Shown: in pieces, positions 1-9,140 of the stretch
Position numbering within the stretch: position 1 is the stretch's first letter
Layout: every line of letters begins with the position of its first letter
Assembly (NCBI GenBank): GCA_027604685.1
Contig: JADHYX010000455.1
Location: 1-16,610, forward strand
Length of the DNA stretch: 16,610 nucleotides
Direction of reading: 5' to 3'
Source of the DNA: Lobulomyces angularis
Taxonomy: Eukaryota > Chytridiomycota > Chytridiomycetes > Lobulomycetales > Lobulomycetaceae
Program-made: the position numbers and the translations under genes
Notes under the pieces: generated by a model
The model's input: only the letters and a program-made list of their open reading frames with translations
The model's database searches: none
What the model was told of the DNA's origin: nothing

Positions 1-441
1 TTTTGAAAGTTATGAAAATTCTGATGTTGAGATAAAAATTAATGTTCTTTATCAAAGTAAAATATTTCGTAAGATTCGAATCACAAAAAATGGTGAACTA
101 TCATAAGAAATGTAAATGGAACTAGAATTCGAAAAACATGAGATAACCAATGGCAATCCAAATAGCAATTTGATTGAAACATTATCCAGATAAAAATTTA
201 ACAAAAAAAAGTAAGAGAAATCTGAAAACTTAACAAACTAATAATAACCAACATTTCCGCTTTTTTTTAGATATATTCACAAAAAAATTGACGGCTACTT
301 TGCTGAGCAAGTTTATAATGATGTCGAAAACTCAAAATCATCAAAAAAACGACAATTATATGAAGACCAATTTAAAGAAAACTTCGTAGCTCACTACAAA
401 TTAAAAAACTTATGTGGCGTTGGTCGTTTTTTTTCTCTGCA
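1..441 (+). pseudogene. Decayed gene fragment, left copy (unknown family)
   Basis: A reading frame enters from the left edge and runs into an intron with clean ends (donor GTAAG at 211, acceptor TTTTAG ending at 270). It continues in the matching phase as an exon starting YIHKKIDGYFAEQ. In-frame TAA codons lie at 104-106, 113-115 and 191-193. After about 400 the frame shifts relative to the 12.7-13.3 kb copy and ends early at a TAA near 460. The right copy stays open over the same exon to a TGA at 13253. The left copy therefore has one extra premature stop and one extra frameshift. I do not recognise the family. The conserved splice sites say it was once an ordinary spliced gene. Confidence 0.6.
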
Positions 442-606
442 GTTATTTCATTGCTATTTATAATTTTATCCACACCAACCCTTACCTGTTGTAAATGAAT
501 TAGTAAACTTATATCTGAAGAAAGCTTGAGTTTTTGTTAATTTATTTATAAAACAACTTGGCATTTGATACATTTTTGGCACTCAAAGAGAAGATTAATA
601 GAAATA
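1..606 (+). repeat. Left copy of a ~600-bp duplicated segment
   Basis: This segment is a direct repeat of 12723-13360, at an offset of 12722 through its first part. By eye the first 270 bases differ at four positions (78, 104, 248, 258) plus one T-run length change. The next 130 bases differ at about ten positions plus a 6-base indel, and beyond about 400 the match becomes patchy but can still be followed to about 606. The window starts inside the unit, so its true left boundary is outside. Confidence 0.9.
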
Positions 607-841
607 GAGAAAACACCTAATCTACATAGATATAAACAAAAATAGACAATTAGTATAAAAAATTTTTTTATTTAAAAAAAAAGAAAATAAAATCATTTAA
701 CTACAATTAGTATTGAAATTCATATATCTTAGAGTTTTTCTTTAGTTAAAAGTTAAATTCTAGATTGTGCATGTTATCCTTTCATGATACTTCCATGGTA
801 AATCAAGGTTAGAAAAAAAATTTAATTTTTGCAGTTTCAAG
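607..841. other. AT-rich spacer, nothing recognised
   Basis: This stretch separates the left repeat copy from the 3' end of the decayed minus-strand gene. Only homopolymer-rich AT sequence is seen, with no coding signal on either strand. Confidence 0.5.
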
Positions 842-1735
842 TCAAACAAAAGAAAATAAAAAAAAACAACTCCAGGTTCCACGCAACCAGCTGAGGTTGA
901 GGCTCCTTCTCCTTTTGGAAGCACTACTAGTAGCAGTTATCGTAGAAGTTGTACCATTAGTAGTAGTTGGAGATGATGTACTAATAACAGTTGCGTTACT
1001 ACTATGGTTAATAGGACTGAAAATATATAACTGTGCCAATTTAAATTTATGAATTACTCTGTAAGCTTTTTGTCCAAAAAATTCAAGTCTCCACATTGAT
1101 CTGAAAATTAATTTCAAAATAAAAAAAAATTAAAAAGAATTCCATTTACAATAAGTCATTTGGTTTCCCTTTAATCAGACCTGAATAGTTCCAGTACTAA
1201 TAAAATTTTAGGAGTTAAAAGTGCTAATTTCTGGCAATCTGGAGTTTTTCAAACCAATCGCCCTTACATATTTGCCAAGTTTAGTTGCTATTGTATAATC
1301 TCCAATTTTATTAAATGTCTCACTAGCAACTTCAGATTTGAATGGACCAGCAGCATTCTCAGAATAATAAATACTTACATCAGCTTGAAATTATAAATAA
1401 TTGGTTCCTAATTAAATTAGTTTTTTTGTATTTTAGAACCTCCTTTAGATACTGCTACTTCTAAATCCGATTTCAATTCTATCAAACTTCGCTCTCCAAC
1501 GGAATCAGAGGCTCCACATGGTGCTACTTCTGCAGAAAATATAAAAAGAATATAATTATAATTACAAACCCATCAACAGAGAACTCGTTTGCATACCTGG
1601 CGGTTTCATCAGCTCCAATTAAGAATATGCAGATACAGTGATGTAAGAATTTGTTAAATTTTGTTGATTTGAGAAAGTCAAGTTAATTTCTTGAATCATC
1701 TCTGGAAGTATCGCTTGATATCAGAAGTACTTCAT
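842..1735 (-). pseudogene. Decayed secreted-type gene with Ser/Thr-rich tail
   Basis: Three exons join in phase. The first ends at 1597, before an intron at 1596-1530 (GTATGC...CTGCAG). The second is 1529-1440. The third begins at 1383 after an intron at 1439-1384 (GTTCTA...TTCAAG). The spliced frame reads naturally, for example EVAPCGASDSVGERS and YYSENAAGPFKSE, with Cys, Gly and acidic residues as in an extracellular domain. In-frame TAA lies at 1621-1619 and 1210-1208, and TGA at 1177-1175. A last segment (about 1100-842) encodes a low-complexity Ser/Thr stretch with repeated Thr and Ser triplets. After that the frame that looks most natural changes once more. Such a tail is typical of O-glycosylated or GPI-anchored fungal surface proteins. 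No family is recognised and the start is uncertain. Three stops plus a frame change make it a relic. Confidence 0.55.
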
Positions 1736-2296
1736 TTTTATTGGTTTATAATAATTATATTTTTTATTTCTAAAGAACTCTAATTTATTTAGCTATTTTA
1801 TACAAATTTAAAAAATATACATCATAATAGCGTGGAGAAAAAAATGTAAATAAACGTTTATAACAAAGGATTTCTTATTTTTTATTTCATAAGTTACCCC
1901 ATTAATCAGTAAATATTTACATATGGTAAATATCTCCACACAAAGCTTTTATTATAAAAAATTTCCTTTGTTGATTAAAATGATATCTTAAAAATTTTTT
2001 CTTAGTGTAAATGGAGTCACTCTGATGTAAATATCTCAACTTTATGATATCATTATTCATATTCCTATAATTTCAACAAATGACACCTAAATAGGTGATT
2101 TAAAAGAATTTTATTTTATTTTATTTTTTTGATTAATATCAAGCAAGGAAAAAATTCATGCGTTATTTTTTATTGTAGTAAGAGAAAGATATTCAGGCTT
2201 AATATTTATAATCTTTCTAAAAGTAAAGTTAATATTTTTAGTTTAAGTAAAGTAAATACCACCTTGTTATAGTTTAAATATAATAAAATAAAAGTT
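1736..2296. other. AT-rich spacer with small palindromes
   Basis: No gene is seen. Small symmetric elements occur: GTAAATATTTAC near 1911, and CACCTaaatAGGTG near 2083, inside a sequence whose 13-base core recurs inverted near 2535. They are short enough to be chance in AT-rich DNA. Confidence 0.4.
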
Positions 2297-2949
2297 AACA
2301 ATGTGATGTCTTTGTTGAATGAAAGGAATTCCATTTTGGAATTTTGGAGTACTTTTCGAAACTGCTGGCTATTCATAATTAGGTATTATTTCTTTTATTT
2401 TTATGAACTTTTTACCAATCTCTATTGCTTCTGTATAATTTTTATTTAAATAACATTCTTATTTTATTTTTTAGTGGAGGTCTAGTTTATTTTAGTACCT
2501 AGTTGATTTAGTTTCAGTTATTTATTTTTTCTATTAGGTGTCATTTATTTTATTTTAATATCTTTAAAATACAAATTTTTCTAGTAGTTATCAAAGCTCT
2601 TGATTAAAGAAATAATGAATAATGGTTCTTATTTTATTTCTTACAATAAATAAGAATAGAGTGGAATTAAACAATTATTCTTCTTAGAACTTCAAATAAT
2701 CTAACACTGCATGATTGTTTCCACTGAAACTAGGTGTTAATTATCATGAAATATTGAGCACAGTTCCTGTATAAATCATTGTAAGAAATATTGATGCAGT
2801 TTAGTTCCAAGAAAAAAAATAGCTCAGAAACAACTGTTTTAAAAACCGTTTATAGAATTAACTTTCAACACTTCCAATATTGAAGAGATTGATTTTTGTG
2901 AATTATTTATTAACAAGCAAATCCTTCTTTTTTCTAAAAAATTAAAAAA
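2297..2949 (+). pseudogene. Weak coding relic, unrecognised
   Basis: An open stretch beginning MSLLNERNSILEFWSTFRNC runs from about 2304 to a possible donor (GTATTA) near 2382. A possible acceptor (TTTTTTAG) ends near 2473 and leads into a frame interrupted only by TAA/TAG. A second clear frame starts at 2684 and ends near 2949, with phrases such as NIEEIDFCELFINKQ, but contains in-frame TAA (2702 and others) and TGA codons. Amino-acid composition is less repetitive than expected of random AT-rich DNA, so I read it as remains of one or two decayed exons. No family can be named, and part of the signal could be chance. Confidence 0.3.
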
Positions 2950-3175
2950 AAAATCATCAAATTTTGTATTTCAAATTTGAGATAAACACCATTTTTTTCA
3001 AAAATAAGCCATATATATAATAAAAATATTATTTAATTTTTTGTACTTATTATTATTTTATATAGTAATTTGAATATATTTATTATCAACATTTTTTGAA
3101 GTTATTTGTTTACAAAGAAAAAAAAGAATAGCATTAAATTCAATTACATCGAAAAAAAAGGATTGAGAGGTATTA

Positions 3176-5990
3176 TTAATGTTTACCTAAAGATAAACTG
3201 TTTACAACAATACCACCAGCTTCAGTTACAGCACCGTCAGCTTTGAAGGAGAGAACGAGTTCAACAGGGCCAGTAGTTTCAAGAGGGAAAGATTCATTGA
3301 TAGTCAAGGCTAATCCTGATTTACTGAAATATACTACATCATCTTTTCCTTCTTGTTTTAAAGTTAAACTGAAAAAGTCATAATCTTTTTCGGAGTTAAC
3401 AAGAGCATCTAGCTTGACAGATAATCCTGGTGCATTAACATTAACAAAGAATGAAACAGCACTATTTACTCCGTCAGCATATCCAGCTCCGTTACCGATA
3501 ACAAATTTACCGTTGTTCAAATTCCATCCGTTGCTGGATTCGGTTAATGAATTGTAAACAAGGGCGTATTTGTCAGTAGAGAAATCCCATTGTGTGGTTT
3601 CACCAGCGTTTAGATTAAGGTAGGAAGATTTGGCAGGAGTGTATCTAATGTATCTGTAAGTTCTAAGAACTTCCTTATCGTCGACATAACCAACGATTGT
3701 GTATTTGTCAGTACCTGGTGCAGTTGCTGCTTTACCGTTTAATACTGATACACTGTTAAATCTCTTTTTTCTAAAGGTTTTGGTATCAAGTACTTTTCCA
3801 TCTAAGACAAGTTCTAATTTGGTAATGTACGCTGAGGTACAATCAAATTTAGTAGAAGCACCAATTTCAGCATTTCCAGAAACTTGTGGTTCAGCATTAA
3901 CTTTTTATTTTGGAAAATAAGAATTATGAATAAAAAGGAGAAATTTTTTCTTACAGTAAGTTAAAATACTTCCATCTTTTTCACCAATGGCTCTTAATTC
4001 GTGAGCAATAGTGTCAAATACAGCAGAACGGTCATTTTCAGCAGTTAATTCTCTAACAGTTGGTCGTAAGATACGGTCAGCGTCTATACCAACATCTTCA
4101 ATGATTTTTCCTTCATTCTTCCCGTTACGGACCAGTTGTCTCCAACCAAGTCTAATATCTTGACCGTGTGGAAGTGTTTGAAATTCACTTGGTAATATTT
4201 TTGAAAAGAAATCTTTGTGTTCAACGACGTTGGCACCTACAAAAAAATAATAAAAAAAAAAAAAAAAATTTTTTAAAATTTTTTACCTCCAGCACCAGTT
4301 TTTCCATCATGACCAAATATTATGGAAGCAGCACCGCTATCTTGCATACTAGCGGATAGAAGATCACAAGCAGAGTAACAGTTGGCATCATTTAAAACTG
4401 CAACTGGTTTTAAGTAAACTCTTCCTAATTTGTTAACTTCTGCTACAGTATCAAAATAAAACAAGTCAGAGTATTTGTTTGCTGGTGAACTTTGGTTATA
4501 AGTGACAGAGAAACTAAATTTTTTTTATAATTTAAGTTGATTGTGAAGAAAACTAATTGAACTTACGCGTCTCCACCCATTGCAAGATAGGCATCTGCAA
4601 TACCAGCGTTGATAGGAGCCATAAGTGCACGAGCTCCTTGTGGATGGTATTCACCGTTTAAGAACAACTGTGGAATAGCATCTGCCATTAAAATACTTCC
4701 ACCTCCATTTCTTCTCAAATCGATGACTAGAGCATCAGTATCTTTAAACTCATTTACTAAAAGGGAGCGGATCATGCCAATGGTAGTATCAGTGTCAACA
4801 CCATCTGGTGGAACAAAACCATCTATTCTTAAAACACCCAACTTCGTTCCCAAAAATTCATATCTTGCCCATTGTAAAGTGTCGGCTAAAATTGGAGTGT
4901 AGATGATATCCATAGGTGCTTCGAAAGCATCTCTTGCTTCTTTGTATAAAGGAAAACTCATATCCACTTGTTTTTTTTTGAATAATCTTTCTATTTCTTT
5001 AAAATCTGGAACCTCATCTTTCTTTTTTAATTTTGGAGCGTTGGCCAAACAATCATCGTTTCTTCTTCCAGCTAAAAAAAAAAATTTGAGTTAACCTATT
5101 ATTAATTTTAATTTTTCACCAATAGGAACAGTAACACTGTAAGTTCTTGTACTGTCTGGTCTTTCCTTAAGTACATAAGTGACATGGGTTTCACCAGCTT
5201 CTATTTCTAGTGGAAACATGATTGCATTACGGTATTCAAATAACGATAAAACGGATCTGCAATGGAAATAAATTAGAAAATTGATGTATTATTATTGCGC
5301 TTACTTTAAACCACCAAAAAGGTTAGCACCACCACCAAGATGCTTATATTTCTCATAAAGTTCCGTCAAGGATAAACCGTTAATAGAAACTAAAACGTGA
5401 CCAAGCTTAACTTTTTTTAATTCTGCACCACCTAATTCAACAACTTCAGGAAAGGTTGAAAAAGCAGAAACTGCGGCAACAGGATTTTTGACAGGATCAT
5501 CAGAGTGTATTAGTTCAAATGTAAGTGGATAGACGGCTCTATAACATGAATATGGAGCAGGAGTATAGTAATTTGTGCTATAGAGTTAATAGAAATTAAT
5601 TATCATATCGTCGAAAAAATTTTTTACTGGAAATCTCTTAAACTCAAAAAAGCTTTTTGAAGAGAGGAATGTAGTTCCGCATCAGTCATATTAGCAGCTC
5701 TGTCTCTAATACCTTGAAATAAAGGATTTGAATCAAGACTGTAGTTTTCAATCTTTGAATCTCTATTAACATAAACCTATTTGAAAAAATCGAATTAAGA
5801 CCAAAAATAAAATATAATTTTTATTTACACTCATTAATTTGTTAACTTGATCAGCAACGAAGACCTTTTGTTCAGTAGTATAGGCAGGGAAGCTAGCATC
5901 TTTGACAAAAGTCTGAAAATCACCCCAGGAAAAATTTTGAGTAAAAACTGTGGAAGCAAGTAGTGCAGCAGTTCCAAATTTAACTAACAT
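3176..5990 (-). CDS. Secreted S41-family peptidase, eight exons
   Basis: Eight exons (5990-5829, 5776-5628, 5577-5305, 5256-5120, 5071-4567, 4513-4287, 4236-3955, 3900-3176) join in phase to 819 residues ending in tandem TAA codons. The seven introns are 48-54 nt. A hydrophobic start (residues 1-18, ending near FTQ) looks like a signal peptide, so export is likely. Marks of the S41 C-terminal-processing peptidase family: RDFHTNY (His104), a PDZ-like stretch LGHVLVSINGLSL (162-174), LGVLRIDGF (318-326), the DLRRNGGGS strand-turn (358-366), NDANCYSACD with the likely nucleophile Ser456, a GHDGKTGAGG loop with Lys480, and EDVGIDADRILRPT (531-544) closing the protease fold. S41 enzymes cut peptide bonds with Ser-Lys or Ser-His type machinery; which applies here is not settled. 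About 240 C-terminal residues (580-819) form an extra beta-rich region of unknown role. No GPI signal is seen. Codon use is more GC-ended than in the LicD and zinc-finger genes, suggesting strong expression. Confidence 0.93.
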
Positions 5991-6109
5991 ATTTCTTTAA
6001 TTTTTATTTCTATTGTATATCTATATTCTATTTTACTTTTCTAAATTAAAAATAAAACTAGAGAAGTTTTTTGTTGATTAAAAAAAAAAGCTTTTAGAAA
6101 AAGAAATTT

Positions 6110-6178
6110 TATTTATAGAAAAAAACTTTCGAAAGCTTGGCAATATCAACAAAAAAAGGGCAGCTAAGCCCGGGCAAT
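6110..6178 (-). promoter_or_regulatory. Probable promoter of the S41 peptidase gene
   Basis: On the minus strand a TATAAATA box (6117-6110) lies about 120 bases upstream of the peptidase ATG at 5990. Farther upstream is a GC-rich block: AAGCCCGGGCAAT on the plus strand (6166-6178) next to GGGCAGCT (6158-6165), plus a related AAGCTTGGCAAT at 6134-6145. GC-rich words are rare in this DNA, and the same words recur at 15931-15963. I infer a core promoter with an upstream activator site. No binding protein is known. Confidence 0.45.
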
Positions 6179-6322
6179 ACTATAGTATAAAAAATTCCTA
6201 AAAATTAAAAATTTCATTAATAAGTTGCGTAACACAGACCTTTTTTACCAAAGCTGACTAATAGTTTTTTTTTCTTGGATTGAGGAATGTCTGTTTTTTT
6301 TCTTTGTCTTAGGTAGTTAAAA

Positions 6323-6850
6323 ATGATGAGGTTTGTCATAATCAGCGCATACTATAGCGTTCATTTGAGCAATTTAAGAGATATCTATCATATATATCTT
6401 TTGGAGAAGTTGAGAAAAAGGGGTTCCCACTACTCAGGTGATCAGTTTTTTAAAATTGTTGAAAGGCTTTTTTTTTAAAGGGGTTATCGTAGCCAGTTTT
6501 GAGCCTGCAGATGGTGGAAAAATTGATTTTTTGCTTTTTTTTGAGAGAAAATTGACAGCAATTAATTAACTCAATTCACTGTAAACAATAAATTCTGAAC
6601 ATAGCTACCGGTTGAGTTCTGTGATCAATGTGAAATGCTACAAAGATTTGAATTTGTTGTGCTGTGGTGGTGCTAAAAACAGGTCAAATTACAATTTTAC
6701 TCAGAAATTTCTGGCGAGTAAATTGAACTGTAAAGTATAGTTCTTGTAAATAATAACTGAAATTCCTCCTGTAATGGATTCACTATATTCCGCGTCAAAT
6801 TATCCCGTCCTTCCCTAGTGTAGGATAATGATAGGTAAACTAATTAATAT
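6323..6850 (+). pseudogene. Broken reading frame, unrecognised
   Basis: Two ATGs at 6323 and 6326 open a 51-codon frame (phrases LLEKLRKRGSHYSGDQFF) that ends at a TAA formed by a run of nine T at 6468-6476. One base later the frame resumes directly as KGVIVASFEPADGGKIDF and stays open for 30 codons to a TAA at 6567. A one-base change in the T run would join the two. Beyond, to about 6850, another frame still reads like protein (PVEFCDQCEMLQRFEF) but has about eight TAA, TAG or TGA codons. No family is recognised. The mixture of open parts, a homopolymer frameshift and later stops indicates a decayed gene. A sequencing error in the T run is possible for the first break but not for the rest. 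Confidence 0.4.
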
Positions 6851-6935
6851 GTTTGAAATTTGAAATGATAAAAAATTGATGATTAAAACATAACGCCTCC
6901 TCTCTGTCATCTGCCTTCCAAATCCCCTGTTCCCC

Positions 6936-6960
6936 TTTATAAATAGAAGTGTCGGCGCTT
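6936..6960 (+). promoter_or_regulatory. TATA promoter with downstream GCGC element
   Basis: A TATAAATA box at 6938-6945 follows a pyrimidine-rich stretch (CTCCTCTCTGTC...CCCCTTTATAAATA), and GCGC lies 17 bases downstream (6955-6958), then ACAAATAACAACTC. The same TATA-GCGC arrangement occurs twice near the right end. Transcription would be expected to start about 30 bases downstream and head toward the small ORF at 7044. Confidence 0.4.
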
Positions 6961-7043
6961 ACAAATAACAACTCAATTTTGCTAGTATTTTAATTTATTA
7001 GGTGAGATTGAAGCAAATTTTACACGAATTATAATAATCCAAA

Positions 7044-7190
7044 ATGTTTGTTTTAAGATTATTTAAGATACCTTACAATGTAATAAATACTTTGTTGATT
7101 AGCAAGATAGTTTTCATTGGGTATGCACAGATATTCATATTTTATTATCAATACAATTATTACTTGTATTACTTATTATCAATTATATAG
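7044..7190 (+). CDS. Possible 48-residue hydrophobic peptide
   Basis: An ATG at 7044, about 100 bases after the TATA box at 6938, opens a 48-codon frame ending at TAG 7188-7190. The product begins MFVLRLFKIPYNVINTL and is dominated by Ile, Leu, Tyr and Phe, so it would be a single membrane segment. It runs convergently to the 3' end of the LicD gene, 75 bases away. Support is only the promoter-like sequence in front. AT-rich random DNA produces hydrophobic ORFs of this size, so it may be untranslated or a chance ORF. Confidence 0.2.
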   Translation: MFVLRLFKIPYNVINTLLISKIVFIGYAQIFIFYYQYNYYLYYLLSII

Positions 7191-7264
7191 ACAATTAATA
7201 AATAAGAATTTATTAATTTATTTTAACATTTATTCAGATTATAAATAATACTTGAATAAAACAA

Positions 7265-8597
7265 TTATATATCAAACTTTTGAAATTTATTTAATTTTCT
7301 CTGTGAATTCCAAAGAGGTGCAGAAATTTTTCTCCAAACATTATTAACAAACTCATATGTAAAATATCGGTTCCTAACCATGGAAACTTCCCCATATTCG
7401 TTTTTCAGCACTTGCAAAACATTGTTTGGCCTCCACACCTTTATCTCTTTTTCCATTACAGTCTCTTGTACTGGAAAGATATCTTCGTAAGCATACTGAT
7501 GAGGTGATTTACATGACAATGTTGTTGAATTACTGCTTTTAGACAGTGCCGTGATATCAATGTATAATCCAGTCTCTACATCAATAAAGCGTGCATCTAT
7601 TACATTCTGCTTCTGATGAAAACGATATTTTCCTAACGTTTGATAATAAATTTTACTTTTTTATTGGTTTTATTTAATTACCAAATGGATTAACATCTAT
7701 CCAATAACTTTTTTTTGTTATGCTGGAATTAAAGTAAGTCTGATTAAAACTTACCAGCATTTTCAAATGCTGATAAGGTACTTGCAAATCGATATCTTCA
7801 TCCCATGGTAAAATTTTTTGATTCCAATACCATCCTAATAATGTACCTGGGAACAGTTAGTAAATTAAAAAAAAATTTTCTTAATTTTTTTACCATGAGA
7901 AATCCAGAACAAGATATTATTCGTTGTACTAAATTCTGAAAAGCCTTGAAGAATCTCAAGTAAAGTAGCTGCTTTAATTGTATCGGTTAAAGTACTTCTG
8001 AAAAATTTTTCATCATAATGGCCATGATATTTTGCTTCCTATACATTAAAAAAAAATATGAAATTAAAATAAAAGATATTTAAGAAAAAAATTTACTTTA
8101 AAATATTTTGGGGATTCAATAACGTCATATTCTTCATGTATTAAACTTTCAACTGTGACTGACTGCGATAATCCAGTATTCAAAGCTTCAATGCGAGATT
8201 GTTGCTCATTATATCTAAAAATAGTAGAAAACCATTTAAAAAAAACAAAAAAAAAATTAAAAACTTTAGAGGTGGCCAGGTTTCTTTTTTCTTCCAATGA
8301 TTGTGAAATGAGGTTCTTCTTCTGCCCAAATTAGTGAGGGGTTGTAAGATTACTGGTGATCGAGGTAAATTTGTTTTTGAAAGTTGTATTTGTTTATTCG
8401 AATGGAATAATGGATCTAAGTTTTCTGAAGAATTTTTGGGTTTTTTGCTGATTCCAATTGTCAACATGTCAATTTTTGAAATCAGAAAATAAATGAATGA
8501 TATGTTTAAGATAATAATACAAACTGTCAAAATTCTAGTTTTCGACAATTTTTTTTTTAAATTTTTTGTTATTTTTATTTTTTCTATTTAGTTGCAT
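7265..8597 (-). CDS. LicD/Mnn4-type phosphotransferase, type II membrane protein
   Basis: Five exons (to 8265, 8214-8097, 8038-7894, 7846-7682, 7632-7265) join in phase. Introns are 50, 58, 47 and 49 nt; the first has an atypical GTTTTT donor. From codon TTG at 8548 the product has 359 residues. The LicD fold is clear: KYFK then HGHYDEKFF (140-147), FWISHGTLLGWYWN, the nucleotide/metal-binding PWDEDIDLQV (196-205), SYWIDVNPFG (230-238) and NVIDARFIDVETGLYIDI (247-264). In fungi this family includes Mnn4, needed for mannosyl-phosphate addition to glycans in the Golgi; substrate here is inferred only. A hydrophobic segment (about residues 6-26) anchors it as type II. No in-frame ATG precedes the anchor. 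An ATG at 8597 would give a basic cytosolic tail (MQLNRKNKNN...) but lies one base out of frame because of a ten-A run at 8558-8549. A TATAAAA lies just upstream, near 8625. The catalytic domain is intact. Confidence 0.9.
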
Positions 8598-8937
8598 TTG
8601 TTTTATTTTTTCTTTATTATTTTTATATGTTATATTAACAAGTTTTAAAAAAAAAATTGAAAATTATATATTTTTTTTTTTTTAAAATTCTTAAAATTTT
8701 TTTTTTGTTCCTGACCAATCCGATTTTATTTTTACCAAGAACAAGAATATTTGAAAATTGATTATAAATTCTTGAAATAAAAAAAGTAAGCACTTTAAAG
8801 CAATATATTTTTTTTTTCTTGCTTTTATTATAAAAATTAACTTTGTACAAAAAATGGTATAGTTTTTTTAAAAAAATTTGTGACATAAAAATTGAAAAAT
8901 AAACCTTCCTAATCTTACACAACATAACGTTTATTAC
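8598..8937. other. AT-rich spacer upstream of the LicD gene
   Basis: The stretch consists mostly of A and T runs, with a possible minus-strand TATA box near 8625. A long minus-strand frame exists here, but its Lys/Ile/Phe composition is that of untranslated AT-rich DNA. No gene is supported. Confidence 0.4.
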
Positions 8938-9016
8938 ACTCTAAAACAAAAGAAATCTTAAAGGGTATGACTTTTAGAGTAAAAAATGTGGCAAATTTTA
9001 TGCGGATACCCTTTAA
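8938..9016. repeat. Two interleaved perfect inverted repeats
   Basis: ACTCTAAAA (8938-8946) pairs with TTTTAGAGT (8972-8980). TTAAAGGGTAT (8958-8968) pairs with ATACCCTTTAA (9006-9016). The arms alternate in the order A, B, A', B', so both helices could form together only as a pseudoknot in RNA, or as competing hairpins. The arrangement lies between the LicD gene and the decayed minus-strand gene. Confidence 0.6.
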
Positions 9017-9140
9017 TTTAAGTTACATAAGTATGTTGGCTTTAATTCCCTCCAAAAACAAACAAGATATCAAAATCAAAATGAGGTAAAAAAAAATATG
9101 TTTGAAGGAGATTGACTAGCATTGTTAAATTATTTTTTTA

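Noticed and set aside
4609..5094. Plus-strand ORFs opposite the peptidase exons
   Set aside because: They are antisense shadows of the peptidase gene, whose own frame carries the S41 motifs.
7701..7755. An extra intron in the LicD gene at GTAAGT...CCAG
   Set aside because: Removing it breaks the frame. Reading through gives the family-consistent stretch FNQTYFNSSITKKSYWIDVN.
8635..8925. 96-codon minus-strand ORF
   Set aside because: It is dominated by Lys, Ile and Phe from A/T runs, shows no splice structure or motifs, and lies in the upstream region of the LicD gene.
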